Source: Apus apus
Taxonomy: Eukaryota > Chordata > Aves > Apodiformes > Apodidae
Assembly: GCF_020740795.1 (NCBI RefSeq)
Contig: NC_067283.1
Span: forward strand, 109,665,706 to 109,729,705
DNA: 64,000 nt
Reading direction: 5' to 3'
Both the position numbers and the translations under genes were made by a program. How positions within the stretch are numbered: the first letter of the stretch is position 1; every line of letters starts with the position of its first letter. The notes beneath the pieces are model-generated. The model was not told the origin of the DNA. It ran no database searches and was given only the letters and a program-made list of their open reading frames with translations. This document shows, piece after piece, positions 1 through 13,207 of the stretch.

Positions 1-1685
1 CAAAGTCTTGCATTCCTTGATTTCTGCTGAAAAATCTTGAGCATATTATAGTTTGCATCTTACAAGGCAGGATGTCCTTTTGGGAATCTTGCCCTGAAAT
101 ACTGTTTTTCTTTAAGTAGTCTAGCTGCTGCAGTATGTGATATGAAGCTGCCAGTATCACTAAAGTAAGAATGAGTCTGCCTATCTGAAGTAAAATAGGA
201 CTTGAAAAAAAACACCCAACCAAACAGCCCTCCTCCTCAAAACATCCTCCCCCCTGTCCCTGCAAAACCCCACAGTATTACTTTATTTTTGATTCTACTT
301 TGCTTAACTAGTAGCAATTGGGTAATACTACTATGTAGATGCTACAAGCTCAGTTCTTACCAGCTGAATTTCTCTTGTCCAAGTGGGATCTCTGAGAGCT
401 GAAAAGCAAGCAAAACCATAGTGTATTACAAGTTTAGTAAGCAAAATATCTGTATTGACTGGGTGAGGAGTTCTAATTAATTAATTGTTTTTATGGTTGT
501 GGAGGGGAGGAAGGGAAGAGAATTGGATGCTTTCCTACCATGACAAGGCTGTACTTTATTTAAAGATACGTGCACGTAGGCATGCAGAGAGTTCTCATCC
601 AAACAATTTTGGAAGTCCTGGGAGTAGAGAGCGCAAGGGCTAAGAAGCTGTTCTAGTTGCATGTTAGATCATCTAAGGGTTAGCATGAAACCCAGAGGTT
701 TGTATTTAAGGACAAACTCAACTTGAGTAAATAAAAAAGCTTCCTTCTCTACAGAGAGAGGGAGGGAGTGCTCCCCTGCACACATGCTCCAAGTTGGACA
801 GCTGGTGGGTCTGCAAGTGGCATGATTGCTTTGGCAAGGTGGCCAATCCAAGCTAATCAATCAGCAGACTTGGGTGGGTTTGAGCTCCAGAACAGCTGGC
901 ATCTGTTATTGAATTGAATGAAGTAGTGCATACCTTGAAATGCAGAGATTATTTATTTATTTTTCTTTAATCCTATGAACTATTAATTCCTCTCCCTTTT
1001 CAAGTTTACCTAACACAAGTAGAGGTTGTTTCTAAGGATTTTTTGTGTTGAATGTTTTTTGGAGGTGAGTGAAAATAAATATATGCAGTATATCTCTCAC
1101 TTGCTTAAAATTTTTATGAAGATTCAAATTGTACTGGGAAAAGAAAGAACATCAGTGAACTGACAGCATTCTGTCCACTTGGATATAAGATGTTTCAGAA
1201 TGGCAATACTGAGTGCTGGGTTCGGGTACTACAGCATAAAGAAATTTGAGTGTCTTGCTTGTGTAATCATTAATTGAGATTTTGAATTAAGAATACACCC
1301 AATTCACAGAACTTGTTAACTTCAACTTTGAGTACTAAAACAAATTCATAAGCCAGTTCTGATCAGTATTTTCTCTTAATCAGAAATGGCAAAGCTGATG
1401 AGCAGAGAAACCAGGAGCCAGGCTCCTGTTAAGACTGCATTGACACTATGATGCATTCTCCATAAAAAAGCTTAACTTTTACACAGTGCTATCTATAGGG
1501 GCCATTAGTGTTTCAAGGCCGAGTGTTGGAATCTGTCAAAAATGTCCAGAAAGACAGGAGAAGATGCTACAAAATACGTTTTTTCAGGAGGGACTGCAGA
1601 ACTGTCTGAAGCTCCCATAAAGAGAACCAAGACCTTTAAGATTCTGTATATCGTAATTAATCTAGGTGTTTTGTTTTCAAATTAG
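1..1685 (+). other. TAF4B: TAF4B intron, 3' part (upstream of penultimate coding exon)
   Basis: AT-leaning sequence with no reading frame that resembles the preceding TAF4B exon. It ends in a good acceptor, a T-rich stretch followed by AAATTAG, directly before the coding exon that starts at 1686. The exon for the segment just upstream in the protein was not found here, so the intron begins outside the window. No repeat of a recognised family was seen. Short open frames at 202-402, 477-662 and 669-860 have no recognisable similarity and are treated as chance. Confidence 0.8.
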
Positions 1686-1805
1686 ATGCAACAATTGGAG
1701 TTAGCACAAATGCAACAAAGAGAAGCCAACCTCACAGCTTTGGCAGCCATTGGACCAAGGAAGAAGAGACCACTGGATTTGTCCAACGTTGGATCTGGGT
1801 TAGAG
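1686..1805 (+). CDS. TAF4B: TAF4B penultimate coding exon (TFIID subunit, part of conserved C-terminal region)
   Basis: The exon encodes 40 residues in one frame, phase 0 at both ends, between an AG acceptor (1684-1685) and a GT donor (1806-1807, GAG|GTATGG). It opens with a Gln/Glu-rich helix-like stretch and then carries LTALAAIGPRKKRPL. This is the hallmark of the C-terminal region of TAF4-family proteins and includes a basic RKKR cluster. TAF4 and TAF4B are TFIID scaffold subunits that pair with TAF12 and act in RNA polymerase II initiation in the nucleus. TAF4B is the vertebrate paralogue enriched in gonads and B cells. I chose TAF4B over TAF4 because Pro-Leu follows the basic cluster, the tail matches TAF4B better, and KCTD1 lies next door. 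An open frame continues past the donor into the intron to 1958, which is read-through and not coding. Confidence 0.93.
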
Positions 1806-4800
1806 GTATGGAGATGGCTTGCAATTATTTATATGATGGTGTTGTATCTTCTTACTGAATTATCTTTATCTTTCCCTGTAGGAAGAAGTGAGAATTCTCT
1901 TACATTAAATGACAGCTTACAGACTGTAGGAAAACTAGTTTGTGTGATAGATACTTGAAAGGATTGTTTCTGGTAAATTTGATGGGGATGTTTAATTGTG
2001 TGCTGTAGGAGAAACTGTGGGTAAGAGCACTGTGTGTAAAGCACTCAGTGAAATGATGGTTCAGGGAAACTTTCATCTGCAGTAGAGGGTAATGGTCTTC
2101 TATGGTAGCTGGCTGTCATGGCCCTTCTATTGAAATCATGATGGATCTTTTGGGTGGCTTTTGAAGAGGCTCTTGCTATGACATTTGGTTGTGGACTTCT
2201 TTCCGTGCGCAGTGCATATGGACTGAGTAGTTTGCCTTGGCTAGATCCCCTCAAAAAACAGTAAATAAAGCTAGACCATTTAGGTTCTGCAATGAGCCAG
2301 GTCACCTTTTCTGGCTCACGCTGCATTTTAAAAGTGCATTGAAGGTGCTTTTAGTAGATCTTGGTCTGAACAAATCTCTTAATGATGTGCTGGAGGTTAA
2401 CTGTTTTCAGGACTTGGAAAGCTTACAGGGCTGTAGATGTTCTTTCCAAGGAGACTGACAGCCTACTTCTGTTAGACATCATCATCTTGGCTGGAGGTGG
2501 GAGAAACATGTTGCAGGCTGTCATTCAAGTGTTGTTGCCAGTTTGGCCCCTCTTTCTCATAAAGTCTTGGTATTGCTCAAGTGAACGACTGGTTGGCCAC
2601 TGACCCAAGCTCAGACAGCAGAAGCCTGGAAAGTAATTCCTGTGTGGAGGAAGCAGTGGTAAAGTTGTCCTTTTTGATAAGCCTTAAGGCTTTTTTATTC
2701 TTGTGGCCTAGGAAGCTTAAATAGATACTAGGATTGAAAATACTGCAGTGTTTTTGCATGCTGGAATCTGGGACGACCTTGTATAAAGCTCAGCTATTTG
2801 CAGTCTGACTGTGACAGTCTGTCCCGTAGGTTTTCCCTCATCCTGGATTGTGGCAAGAGACCTCTCTAAGGAGGCAAGGTAGACTTGTTTCTCTGATTTT
2901 GTTCTGACATAGCTCATTGAACTTTCCCTATATACCACAAGTGAAGTGAAGGAATCTGTATCTAAACAAGCTGCAGAAAGCAGCATTCCCAGCTTTGGAG
3001 CAGCTGCTCTTCACTACCTTGAAGTTTTTTTAATGCACTTTCACATGAAGTTGAAGGTATAGTTATGGGTTTTTTAAATACCACTGGAAAAACTTGAAAA
3101 AATTAGTCTAGCACTAGCAGTTTTCCCCAGCCTTTTCTCCTGTTCCCCCAAGCTTCTATCAAGTAACTCCTGTTCTTCATAGTGGTTTTCTGTAATTATT
3201 CCTGAATTTGTTTCTGAATAGTTAGCAAGTCTGCCTGTTAGGTGCTTTTCAGTTATTTCTCATCGTCTGCGGTGTCTACTTTATTAAAATCTTAATGTGA
3301 TTGTGGTGAAGTGAGACAGATAAGTGTTGCTGTTGTAGGGTGGTGATCCATGACTTACACGGCCATTTTAAAAGAACCAGGATATAATGTGCCTAAAACT
3401 GACCATCAACCTTGATGGTATTTCATTTTCACAAATTTACCTGCTGTATTTTAAGATGCTTCTCATATAGGTGGCCTTACTAGACTGAGTTGTGAGAGCA
3501 GTAGGTGAAAGTAGTTCTGGCTGTGAAACTACTTTCGTTTCTCACATGCAATCTTGCATTCCTGTGCCTAGTATTTAGGCTTCATGCTACCAGAAAGCAA
3601 TTCTCTGCAGACCTTTTTTCCTTTTCATTAAATATGCAGGATAATAAACTTGACAAAGATGTTTAGACTTAGACATTTAAGTGTCCCAATATATCTGAGC
3701 AGGATTTATAAAAGGCTTAAGACTTCTCATGTAGAATAAAGAATGGTTTTGACAGACTCTCTAGTTCAAGAAGCAGAATATTTGTAATACATTCATGATA
3801 ACATGGCAAAACATACTGAGCAGTAAACAACATTCCATTCTTCAGAGATGAAAGGAGGTCTTTGAAACTGAAAGAAAGTACAATACGTCCTTAGGCTGAT
3901 ACACATTTGGGCATCTTTAAAATCATCTTTTTGGGCAACCTGTCTGAGAATAATTTAAACAGGCAGGATGTACTTTCTTTCTCATTTCAAATTGCAAATG
4001 GAGACAGCTTTATTCTCAAGTAATCTTAAATGTCGGAACTTTCTGACTGTGCAATGGCAAGGAGTAAATTTGTTACATGATACTCCAGTGACCCTTTTTA
4101 AAAATTATTTTTAAGTCTAGTATCTTGGTAGACAGGTATGGTGGAAGAAGCTATTCCTGAATATGAATTGTCCTTTGACAGTATTGAATTAAATTACTGA
4201 TGTTGACTGCATTTGGATTTTTAACTAAGGCTTCAACTATCCTTGGATAATGGTCTTTGTACAATGTTCATATCTCATGTCTGTGTTAGAGTGAAGTTGA
4301 CTTTGCTCAGCTTCTTTTTATCATTTTCTACTGCAATAATTAAAGGAAAGGAATTGTTTCGAGCCATTATTGATGTAAACTGAAGTCCTAAGGGAGACAG
4401 GGAAGAAATAATCAGTTACAGTATGTATTAAAACAATGAAACTCTCTAAGCACATTTATTACATATTTGCCTGCCTTTCTTTGGTACTGGAATGTAATGG
4501 GTACTGGAAGAGTGCAGCTCAGCAGTCTGGCTTGGTTCACAATAAGTATGAAGGGCTAAGAACAGCGTTTTGTTAGCATACCCTGTTTCCTTTTGTCCAT
4601 AAATTACTATCTCCATTTAACTGTGATAGCTCTTCAGTCCTAAATATCTGTTTCCTCCATACTGGTTTTGCACCTCTTCTGGAAAGTGTTTTTCCTGGGA
4701 TAGTTGAAAGCCTGATTCCTGCACATTTATTCTGTCTTGTTTTCTGAAATTCTGCTTTCTTTACTTGGTCTTTTAAGGAGACCTATTATGGATTATTTGA

Positions 4801-5059
4801 ATCTGGGAACTAGAACATGTGGTAACATGAACATGTGCTTCATGCCTGCTTAGCAGCAGCCACATCACATTGGCAGGTAGCAAACACAGAAGGAGCCCAG
4901 AGGAGCGTCTCTCAAGTAATTTGGACCTAAAAACTATATAAAAAGGGTAAACTGAGTTGCCATGATTATTGCTTATGTATTGCTAAACTTGAAATAGCAG
5001 GGGCAAATCCATAAAGATCATTAAATGAAAAAACAAGGCTAATGCTCTAGGCCTAATTT

Positions 5060-5080
5060 AAAAAAAAAAAAAAAAAAAAA
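5060..5080. repeat. Poly(A) tract, 21 A
   Basis: Uninterrupted A homopolymer inside the last TAF4B intron. No recognised retroelement body lies directly 5' of it. It could be a simple repeat or the tail of an old retrocopy. Confidence 0.9.
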
Positions 5081-8000
5081 GGCATGAGTATAATGGGAAT
5101 TCTTTTCCCTTTCTGGTTGGAAACACTAGTTGGTGTAGTTTTACATATTCTCTTCACTACAGTTTAACATTTGAATGGTATTGTTCAGAAGGAGTAATTT
5201 GAGAAAGCACTATTAAGAAAATCCCTCTATTGTGAAAATGTGTTAATTGATGCTACTTGTATTCCAGAGGTGGTAATATCTTCATCTCTCTCATGCTGGT
5301 CCCTCTGGACACTCTTGGATACAATGAAGGGGAGAGGCCTTTTGATTTGATTTCGGGTTTGTGTATTTGTTACCCACCTCTTTTCCTCCCCCAGTTTGAG
5401 TGCATGTGGTGAACAGTAATGAATTAAAGCGTGGAAAGAACTGAAAAATGACTCATCTTGGGAAGGGAGAGCACTTCTAAAACAAATTACAAAAAAAGTA
5501 AACTTGAAGCCATAGACTTATTTTTGCAATTCTGTGTTCTGTTTCATAGCTTTTATTGGTTGGTAACGTGCCCCATAATGTTTTCGATGCTGAGAAATAC
5601 TTGGGGGTTATTTTGGATTAAGTTTTACTGCTTTTCTGATGATAAAGCTATTTTGGAAACAGTTTTATCTCGTTCTTTCTGCATCTGGAATCTTAGAAGT
5701 TTGAAAACCCTTGCAGATATTTAAAGCCTTTGTCAGTGAGGAAACAGGCTGCATCTCTGAGTCCTTAAACTTATTCCTTCTATCCAAAAGTGTCCAGGGT
5801 CCAAGGTTGTCTTCAGTCTTGAACTGAGAGCGGTGTCATGCAATAGGGAGGAAAAAAGAAAATTCTACCTACATCTTTGAAAGTAGAGTTATGATAATGA
5901 CTGTTACTCTTATGGTCAGCCTCTGAAGACTGTGGTTGGGCCATTCACAGGAAAGCTTAATTGGATTTCTGCACTTTGTGTGTTTTTTTGGGGGGAGAAT
6001 GCTTCTCATCCCTTTTCTGGCTCAGTGATAACACTTTGGCTACTTCAGAAGTGTTACAGTCTGTCTTGCCCCAGAGTGCTGTTGGTGGTTTGTCCTTTAC
6101 TTTCCTCCTTCCAGGTTGGTCACACTGATTGACTTAGAGATAAATCTTGTGTCTTTTCTTTCTTTTTGCTTAATCCAATGACAAAGGAAACTTCTTTCTT
6201 CCATATGCTGCATGTAGGTGTTCTATCCACCACCAAGACTGACTGCTGTAAGTGTGGCCACCTGTAGCCTAGCTCTACTGTGGAAACTGTAATTTTATAT
6301 TTATATATATATTTATATTACTTTATATGGATGCTGAGGAGCTGCTACAGAAGCAAATGATGCAGCTGATATCATGGGGTCAGTACAGAGCTATTTGAGT
6401 ACTATGTGTAAAACTCCCAGCTCAGGCCAACATGCATAAAAGAATGTGATACTGGCAGTGTGATGCACATTTTCTAATACAGCACTCCACAAATAAGCTT
6501 GTATTTTCCTTCTTCTGGGAAGAAGTTAGGCAGGAAGAAATGGGATAAATGTTTTGTTCACCACACTGGTCGTTGTTCAATTTTTAGTATTTATTGTGGA
6601 AAAAACAAGCTTGGTGTAATTTTTTTTTATGGTGAGGTCTCTGCCACATCTGATCATTGTTAACAGAACTTAAACTTACCCTTCTTGCTTTACAGCTGAG
6701 GATGGCAGTATGCATGTTGATGAAACATATTCTGTATATGGTGCTGGTTTAAGCTTTGGAAATGCTCTTTAGGGTGATCTTTGAAGAAGTAAACCTTTAA
6801 GCAACAATTCCTTTTCTTCAGAATGAAAGAAAGCCCCAACTCTTTGAAATTATTGGAGAAGAGAGATGTTTGGTTTTTTTTCCACAGCAACAATCAAACA
6901 GCTTTCACTTCTCTGGCATTTGCAGGAGGGATGTGTGGTAGCTGAAGTGTATGTGGCTTTAGGACTCTCAAAGGCATTAGATGTAGACATTGCTGCCTTT
7001 TTGGCCATAAGCTCTTCTGATGAGAGGACATGCTAGCATAGTTCATCAATTTAAGCACTGTTAAAGATGTAACTATGTCTAAATGTGAATTGAACACAGA
7101 AGTTGTCTCTGTAGCAGATGATGATAGGTTTGCTGCTCCATGCACATCCACAGGATGCAGAGAGGCTGCTGGCTGCTGCTTGCCATTGGTACATGATAGT
7201 CTGCTAAAGCATTCTCTTAAAAGCTGCTGAAAATTAATTTAAAAGGAATCACTTCAAGTTGGACCTAGAGTACTTGCACGTAAGTAGGTGTTCAGAGCCA
7301 GGCTACAAAATCTATTTTTACATTTGAGGGGTTTCTTCCTCTCTGTCTCTCTGCCTCTACCACCCCTTCTTCCAGCCCGTAGGCCTAGTGTGATACAGAA
7401 GGGGTTTTCCTTTTTCTCCTCTTAACGTGCTTAACATATGAAGGCTCTTGATTTCAGCTTCTGGTTCTTATTCAAGTTGTCAGGACAATTGAAGAGTTTA
7501 CAGTATGATCATACCTTTGGGGAAGAAGGGAGCTAAAAAGTGTTACTGTAATTATAAGACATGGCTTCAGCATCTTACTTATCTTCTGCAAGACCTAAGC
7601 ACACCCCTGTCTCCTGGAGAGTTTCAGTTTCAGTGCTGAATTTCCTGGCTGCTGTCAGTCTAGGCCATACACTTGATGTGATATTTTTTTTCCCGAATAA
7701 ATAGGCAAAAATATTCTCAACTGCCATTCACACACTTCAGAAATACAGTTCATTGGCCCATATTGTGCCTTCTCTGTGCTGGAGATGAACTTAATTCTTC
7801 GTATGTGTGAAAGATATCTGCAATTTAAATGACTAATTGCATTGTAGCTTTAGGCTGAACATATTGGTAATGTGCAAATGTTGATGACATGTGAAGGGTC
7901 AAGAGATTTATAATTTACTTGACAATACATAGCTTAAAATGATATGGCAAAGAGCCAGAAATTTTCAGCTTAATAATTGTCTATTAACTAACATGACATA

Positions 8001-9939
8001 TTTGTATAGTATTCATTACCTCCAGGTACAGATTAAGCATCTGATGTAGCCATGCGAAGTGACATGCGTACATGAATCTTGGGCGTAATAGTGAATAAAC
8101 TGACATTACATTCCTGGTAATTTGTTTCAATATGTAAAACATGTTGTTGCCTACATTTGAAGGGACTTGTAGGAATGTTGCAGTGAAATCTGAGGAAAAA
8201 TGCATAGTCGAATAGCATTCTCTATTATATAGATCTGACAGCTTCGTGAGGCTTCCTTGTAGGCTGCAGATAGCATCATAAATATACATGTTTGTTTTCA
8301 GCTGCATGAGAAGCAGCCTAGAAATAGAGATCCAAGCCTTTCAGATGTTGGCTTGATCTATCGTAATGATCTATAAGGTTAAAAAAAAAATAATCCGTAA
8401 AACACCAACCACCTAGTACAACCAAGTTTATTAAAAAAAATCAACATGTAAATATTCAGTAATGTAGTATTTTAGTATTCTGAGTGTGGGAGGCTATCTA
8501 TCAGACTGGGGCTTGTTAGATCAGGCAGCATCAGTAGGCTGGCTTGTCACCAAAGTAATATCAACTCCTTCCACTTTGTTTTCTCTGGCCTAAATTAAGC
8601 ATTTATTTGTACAAGAAAAACTGTCACAATTCTGATAGGGTCTCTTCCTTCTCCCTTGCTGCTGGGACCCAGGAAAGTGTTAATGGCTTTTTAACCTTGC
8701 AACAGGAAAGGTGCACCAAATATCACAGACCTGAGTGTGACCACAGGTGACAGAGCTGGGGGAACCTGGATGCTTTTGTTCTGATTTGCTAGATGCTCTT
8801 ACCACCTTCCAACAAGGTCTCTGCTGGACACAGCTGTGATTATTCAGTGTATGGAGATGTCACTGAAAACTGTCTCATGCTTTGCAATGACAGTTTGCTA
8901 TCCTGTGATCTTGGCTCTGGGACCAGAGTGTGTTTATGGAACACCAGAAACTGAAATGACAACTTGTGGCTTGACTTTTTAATGTTTGACTGAATGCTTT
9001 GCCCTCTTAAAGTGCTCTCCTCTTAAGAGTTTAGAATTTTGAATATGAGTGGTGTGAAGCCATTGAATTTAAGAATGGAGTGTGTACCCCACCAGGAACA
9101 ACTTACTGAGCCTGGCCTGAGGTGCCTGCTGAGCCCTTTGAGCTTTGTATTCGGGCCTGTAGAACAGCTCTGAGCAACTTTGATGTTCTTTTTAGTACAT
9201 TTACATTTTAGTACATGCTGTGAATACCTCGGAGGCTAGGAATAGGATGGTGATGATAGCTCAGGTAAAGGAAGAGTCTTATTGTGAGCTGTGGCTGTGT
9301 ATCAACTTCACCCTTGCCTTTACAGAGAGTTAGTATTTAATTCTCGGTCCAGCCACTGGAGAGAGCTCTAGAGATCTTAAAAGACCGATTTCAGGGGCAA
9401 CTGCCCAAACTAGACTAGCTTCACAACAGGCATGGGACAGGAGCTCTGCAATGTCTTCTGCTGCCAAGATCAGCAAGAGTAGCTGATCTCTCTCCGGTGT
9501 ATATAAAAGGCTCTGAGGATCAAGAAGGGGTGAGAGAGTGTTGCTTTGGGAAAACTGCTGATTTGACTCAACTCTGGGATAGATCAAAAGCAGGACTGCT
9601 CCCACTGGGGCCTCACAGGGCTGGCTTTAAGCTAAGTAGTGGTCTGGGTATGGTGAAGAGTTGCTTCCAGTGGTACAGAGCCTGCTGCCACAGTACCTTA
9701 CCTGGCTTATGAACAGGGTCTGTCAGCTGTGCTGGAGCTATTGCTGCTCCCTGGAGCATGGATATTGATATCCAGGTCAGCTGGTTATACCTGTGCTGGT
9801 TCTTACCCCTCCTGGGGTGCATGTTTCTGTGTCATTTCCCTTTCAGAAGGAAAGCAGGATGCTGGCCTTCAGTGAAAGGCAGGAAGCTCGGGATATGTCC
9901 GATTTCTTCCAACTTCCCCTGTGGAGAAGTGTTTCCAAT

Positions 9940-10018
9940 TAAAAAAATAAATAAATAAAAAAACTACCACCAAAAAACTATAAATAAATAAAAGTGGGAA
10001 AAAGAAAGAAAAAAAGAA
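9940..10018. repeat. A-rich low-complexity block with AAAT and GAAA units
   Basis: A nearly G/C-free stretch with short AATAAATAAATAAA runs, an interrupted middle, and a later GAAAGAAAAAAAG part. It lies in the last TAF4B intron, about 170 bp before the CR1 remnant at 10185. It contains AATAAA motifs, but intronic ones have no sign of use. Confidence 0.8.
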
Positions 10019-10184
10019 TTGGCTAGTTAAGGCAATAATAATTAGATGTTGCAGAAAGGAGGTGCAGGCTGGTTACAGCACCCTTTGCTTAGAATTTGTT
10101 CTATGGGGATGTTTTTTAGATTCATTTATCTTCATACTTGTGTGTGGCCTGGTTGAAAAGCAGCACTTTTCACTTTCCCTCAGG

Positions 10185-10275
10185 ATCACAGAATGGTAGG
10201 TGTTGGAAGGGACCTTTGGAGATAATTTTGTCCAACTCCCCTGCTCACAAGAAAGAGCTCACAAAGCTGTTTTAG
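10185..10275 (-). mobile_element. CR1 LINE fragment (3' end only)
   Basis: The + strand reads as the complement of an avian CR1 3' end: a TCACAGAATGGTAGG start, then TTGGAAGGGACCTTTGGAGA, then CCAACTCCCCTGCT. Only about 90 bp are recognisable, so this is a heavily 5'-truncated copy in the sense common to dead CR1 elements. It lies in the last TAF4B intron on the opposite strand. The distal boundary is approximate because similarity fades after the CCCCTGCT block. Confidence 0.75.
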
Positions 10276-13039
10276 GGTAGGCTGAAGACTTCTGCAATGA
10301 AGAATCCCCAAAAATACCAAGGTACAAAGGGTTTCTGCCCAACAGGGGGGAACACAATAGAGAAGTCTGAGCAGGGGGTGGGCTGATATTGTTCTAACCA
10401 GGGTATTTAAGGTCTCAGAAGGAGTGTGGGGAAGCTTCTGTCTAGAAGGGGTTATATGAGATACAAAGGTGAAGACTGCTAACTGTAGCCTAGGACCAAA
10501 CAATATTGACCTGCTGCCTAACAGGAATGTGCTGAAGAGGAGGCTCTGAGAAGTGAGCAGCAGAGGATCCTCTCCTGAAGTGTGCCTGGTGTCAGCTGGA
10601 GAGCTCAGAGCTGGGTGCTTCTTGAATAAGGTCTTGGATATTAACAGAGACATCTGTGATGGTTCATTTTGATGCACTGATGGCATCTTCAGTTGTTTTT
10701 ACTTCTGGTTCCCCAAACGTTTTATTGCAAAATGACAAGTAGTAAGCACATCGCTCTCTACTGTTTGGGTCCAAAGTCCAAAATAAACCATGGAAGACCA
10801 GTGCTTTGATGCAGCTGCAGGGGACAGTGGCTGAAAGGAAATGGTGCTCATCCCCATATAAACTTAGTTGAAAGAGTTTCCTAACACAGTTCTAGTCTGG
10901 AATGGACAGACCTAGGCTGACAGGTGGCTGCTTTAATTTTAAACCATCATGCATTTGGAGAGAAGGACCTTTTTTTTAACTTGGATGTGGTAGCAGCTGT
11001 TGGGTTAGGTATGTTCTGTAACCAGTCAAGGAGTCCCTGGCCCTGGAATGCTGTACTTGGTAGCTCTGATACGCTGGTGTGATTCTAAGTGAACTTAAAA
11101 GTATTGACTGGCTGTCTTACCAAGCAAGAGTCCAGTTTGGCTTTGGATGTGATACTCAGGCATAACATTGGTTTAAGTCTTTGCACTGGGCATGATGGGT
11201 AACAAGTTAAGAATAAACAAGTCTGTAACTCTGTCTCAAACACAGGCAGCTTGACGTGTCTGCCCTATTGTAGCATCTTGCAGCTCCAGCAGCTTCCAAA
11301 GCAGGCTCAGGGGTTTGTGCTGTCTGCCTCCTTTTTGCGAGGGAGTGAACAGGATTGAGGTGCGTTTGTTTGGTGTCTCTTTAAAGATAAGACTTCTAGT
11401 CTAATGACTACTTAGAGAGAAAATACTTTCACCTCCATAAAGTTTTTTGAATTATAAAGGACATTGCTGTTGGGTTACTGAAAACCCTTGGGGTTTGTTT
11501 CATTTATAACATTGCCTCAGGCCTTCTGCTGCATCCTGTTGGATTGACCTCCTTTTCAACCCATGCTGGCAGCTGCATTGCAGAGCTATCTTTTCCTTGG
11601 ATCCTTCAGGGTTGTCATATGACAAACTTGAACTGTGACCCTTTTGTGTCTTACCAGGACAGCAGTGCCCTCTCTGTGCAATGTGGCCAGCAGTCTTCCC
11701 CACGCACGCATTTGTTCCAAGCCATTTAACAAACTGAAACTTTCAAATGATGGCATTTCATAGTGTTTAATAGTATCGACTGTAAAGCAAATGAAATGGT
11801 GCTGAATACCCTGCACGCTGCTAGTAAGAAATACAGCTTCCATTTCTGCTATATGCCCTGTAGTTTTCTGTAGTTAGTGTGTGCTTGCTGGTGAATCTGT
11901 TTATTTTTTTTAAATAAATTTCAATGCTTCCCCGCTAACAACAGTAGCATTCACTGCTATATAGTGCAGCACTGGTATTTGTTTCTAATATATGGGGTTT
12001 TAAACCAAATTTCTCTAAGCAAAGTGGGCAGAGTCATTTTGCTGAAGTCTTGTAGAGAGCGTTAGGGTAAAAATTGATACAGTTAACACGGCATCCAAGC
12101 AGCACCATCTCCAAGTGGTGTTGATGCTGGCAGGCATTGCCTTGCTGAAGTTACAGAGACTGAGCACTCGTATTTGTACAAATTGCATTCATTACTGAGA
12201 ACCCTCCAGTAGTGATAAGAGACTGGCTGTGTAGCATAGATTGGCTCCAAGATAAGTAGCCAGTCTATTGTGCAGCTCATGGTAATCTTCCTCCTCCCTG
12301 CCTCTAATAATAAATCTTGGGGCATTTTGGAATGCGTGGGGGTTGCTCATTCCAGTAGCCTGAATGTATAACTACTACATATCATCTTCTCCTACCAATT
12401 GTGCTTTCATAACCAAGCAAGGCAGCCAACTGAGATAGATGGGCTTGGGTACAGTGTTCTGAACACGCGGAAGCTTTGACTGTATGTTTGTTGCTCCCTT
12501 AAAGGACAGTTCACAGGTGGTGGCCGGGGTAAGAGTTTCTCCTGGCCCTGTTTCAAGGCTAGAGCCCACTTGCAGTCATGGTTTTCTTCAAGAAGAGATA
12601 GGAAAAACTGGAGCTTGGGGTTTCTTTTCTGCACATGGGAGTAAGAACCTTGCCACAACCCAATCTCTGGGTAGGAACCATGGTAGTGCCTTCTTTGTAG
12701 TTAGGTGGTCCTTTCTCAAGTTCAAATGTTTATGTAGTATGACTTCGGTGAAACAGCAGTTATTTATCTCACCATAACAGTATAGGTTTTTAAAAAGTTT
12801 TTTGGTTGGTTTTTTTACTATGAGTTTTTTCATTGCTTTGAGTGAAAGAAACCATTAACTGGCAAGTGCTTGCTTTGTCTTTTGAAGTATCAAATGCGCA
12901 AGGACTTCTGGATTGCTGGTTTTCAACATGAGTTTCAGCAGGCTAGTTGTGTGCAAGTAGGCAGTATAATCCAACCAGTTTGGTTAAAACTTGTATTTAC
13001 ATGGAATTCTAATGTTTTTTTTCTCCCTCCCCCATTTAG

Positions 13040-13207
13040 GATTTGAAAGGCAGCGGAATTGCTCCTGGATCATCAGGTTTTAGCCTTACGAAACAGCTGC
13101 TCTGTCCAAGAATAACCCGCGTCTGTCTCAGGGACTTGATATTCTGCATGGAACAGGAGAGGGATATGAAGCATTCTCTAACCTTGTACCGTGCTCTTCT
13201 GAAGTGA
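13040..13207 (+). CDS. TAF4B: TAF4B terminal coding exon (C-terminus of TFIID subunit 4B)
   Basis: 55 codons, phase 0, ending in TGA at 13205-13207. The sequence includes TKQLLCPRITRVCLRDLIF and then CMEQERDMKHSLTLYRALLK at the stop. This is the extreme C-terminus of TAF4-family proteins, in the conserved CII region that supports binding in TFIID. The ITRVCLRDLIFCMEQER segment is a family signature, and the Ser/Leu/Tyr ending in ALLK is shared by TAF4 and TAF4B. The first 15 or so residues (Gly/Ser-rich) are the variable linker that differs between the paralogues. The frame is intact with no shift or early stop. It joins in frame to the exon ending at 1805. Confidence 0.94.
   Translation, partial: DLKGSGIAPGSSGFSLTKQLLCPRITRVCLRDLIFCMEQERDMKHSLTLYRALLK

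Larger units (their letters stand above)
1806..13039 (+). other. TAF4B: TAF4B last intron (about 11.2 kb)
   Basis: The intron is bounded by GT at 1806 and by a very strong acceptor (T-rich tract, CCTCCCCC, ATTTAG) ending at 13039. Most of it is AT-rich unique sequence. It contains a run of 21 A at 5060-5080, AT-rich dinucleotide stretches near 6295-6325, an A/AT-rich low-complexity block at 9940-10018 and one CR1 remnant at about 10185-10275. The open frames inside it, the longest being 166 codons on the - strand at 10186-10686, show no domain I recognise, and that one starts inside the CR1 scrap. Confidence 0.85.

Noticed and set aside
1686..1958. 90-codon open frame starting at the TAF4B exon and running on past the donor
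   Set aside because: The TAF4B part stops at 1805 with a clear GT donor. The rest is intron read-through with hydrophobic, unrecognised sequence.
10186..10686. 166-codon open frame on the - strand
   Set aside because: It ends in a CR1 fragment and has no domain or splice context. Length is compatible with chance.
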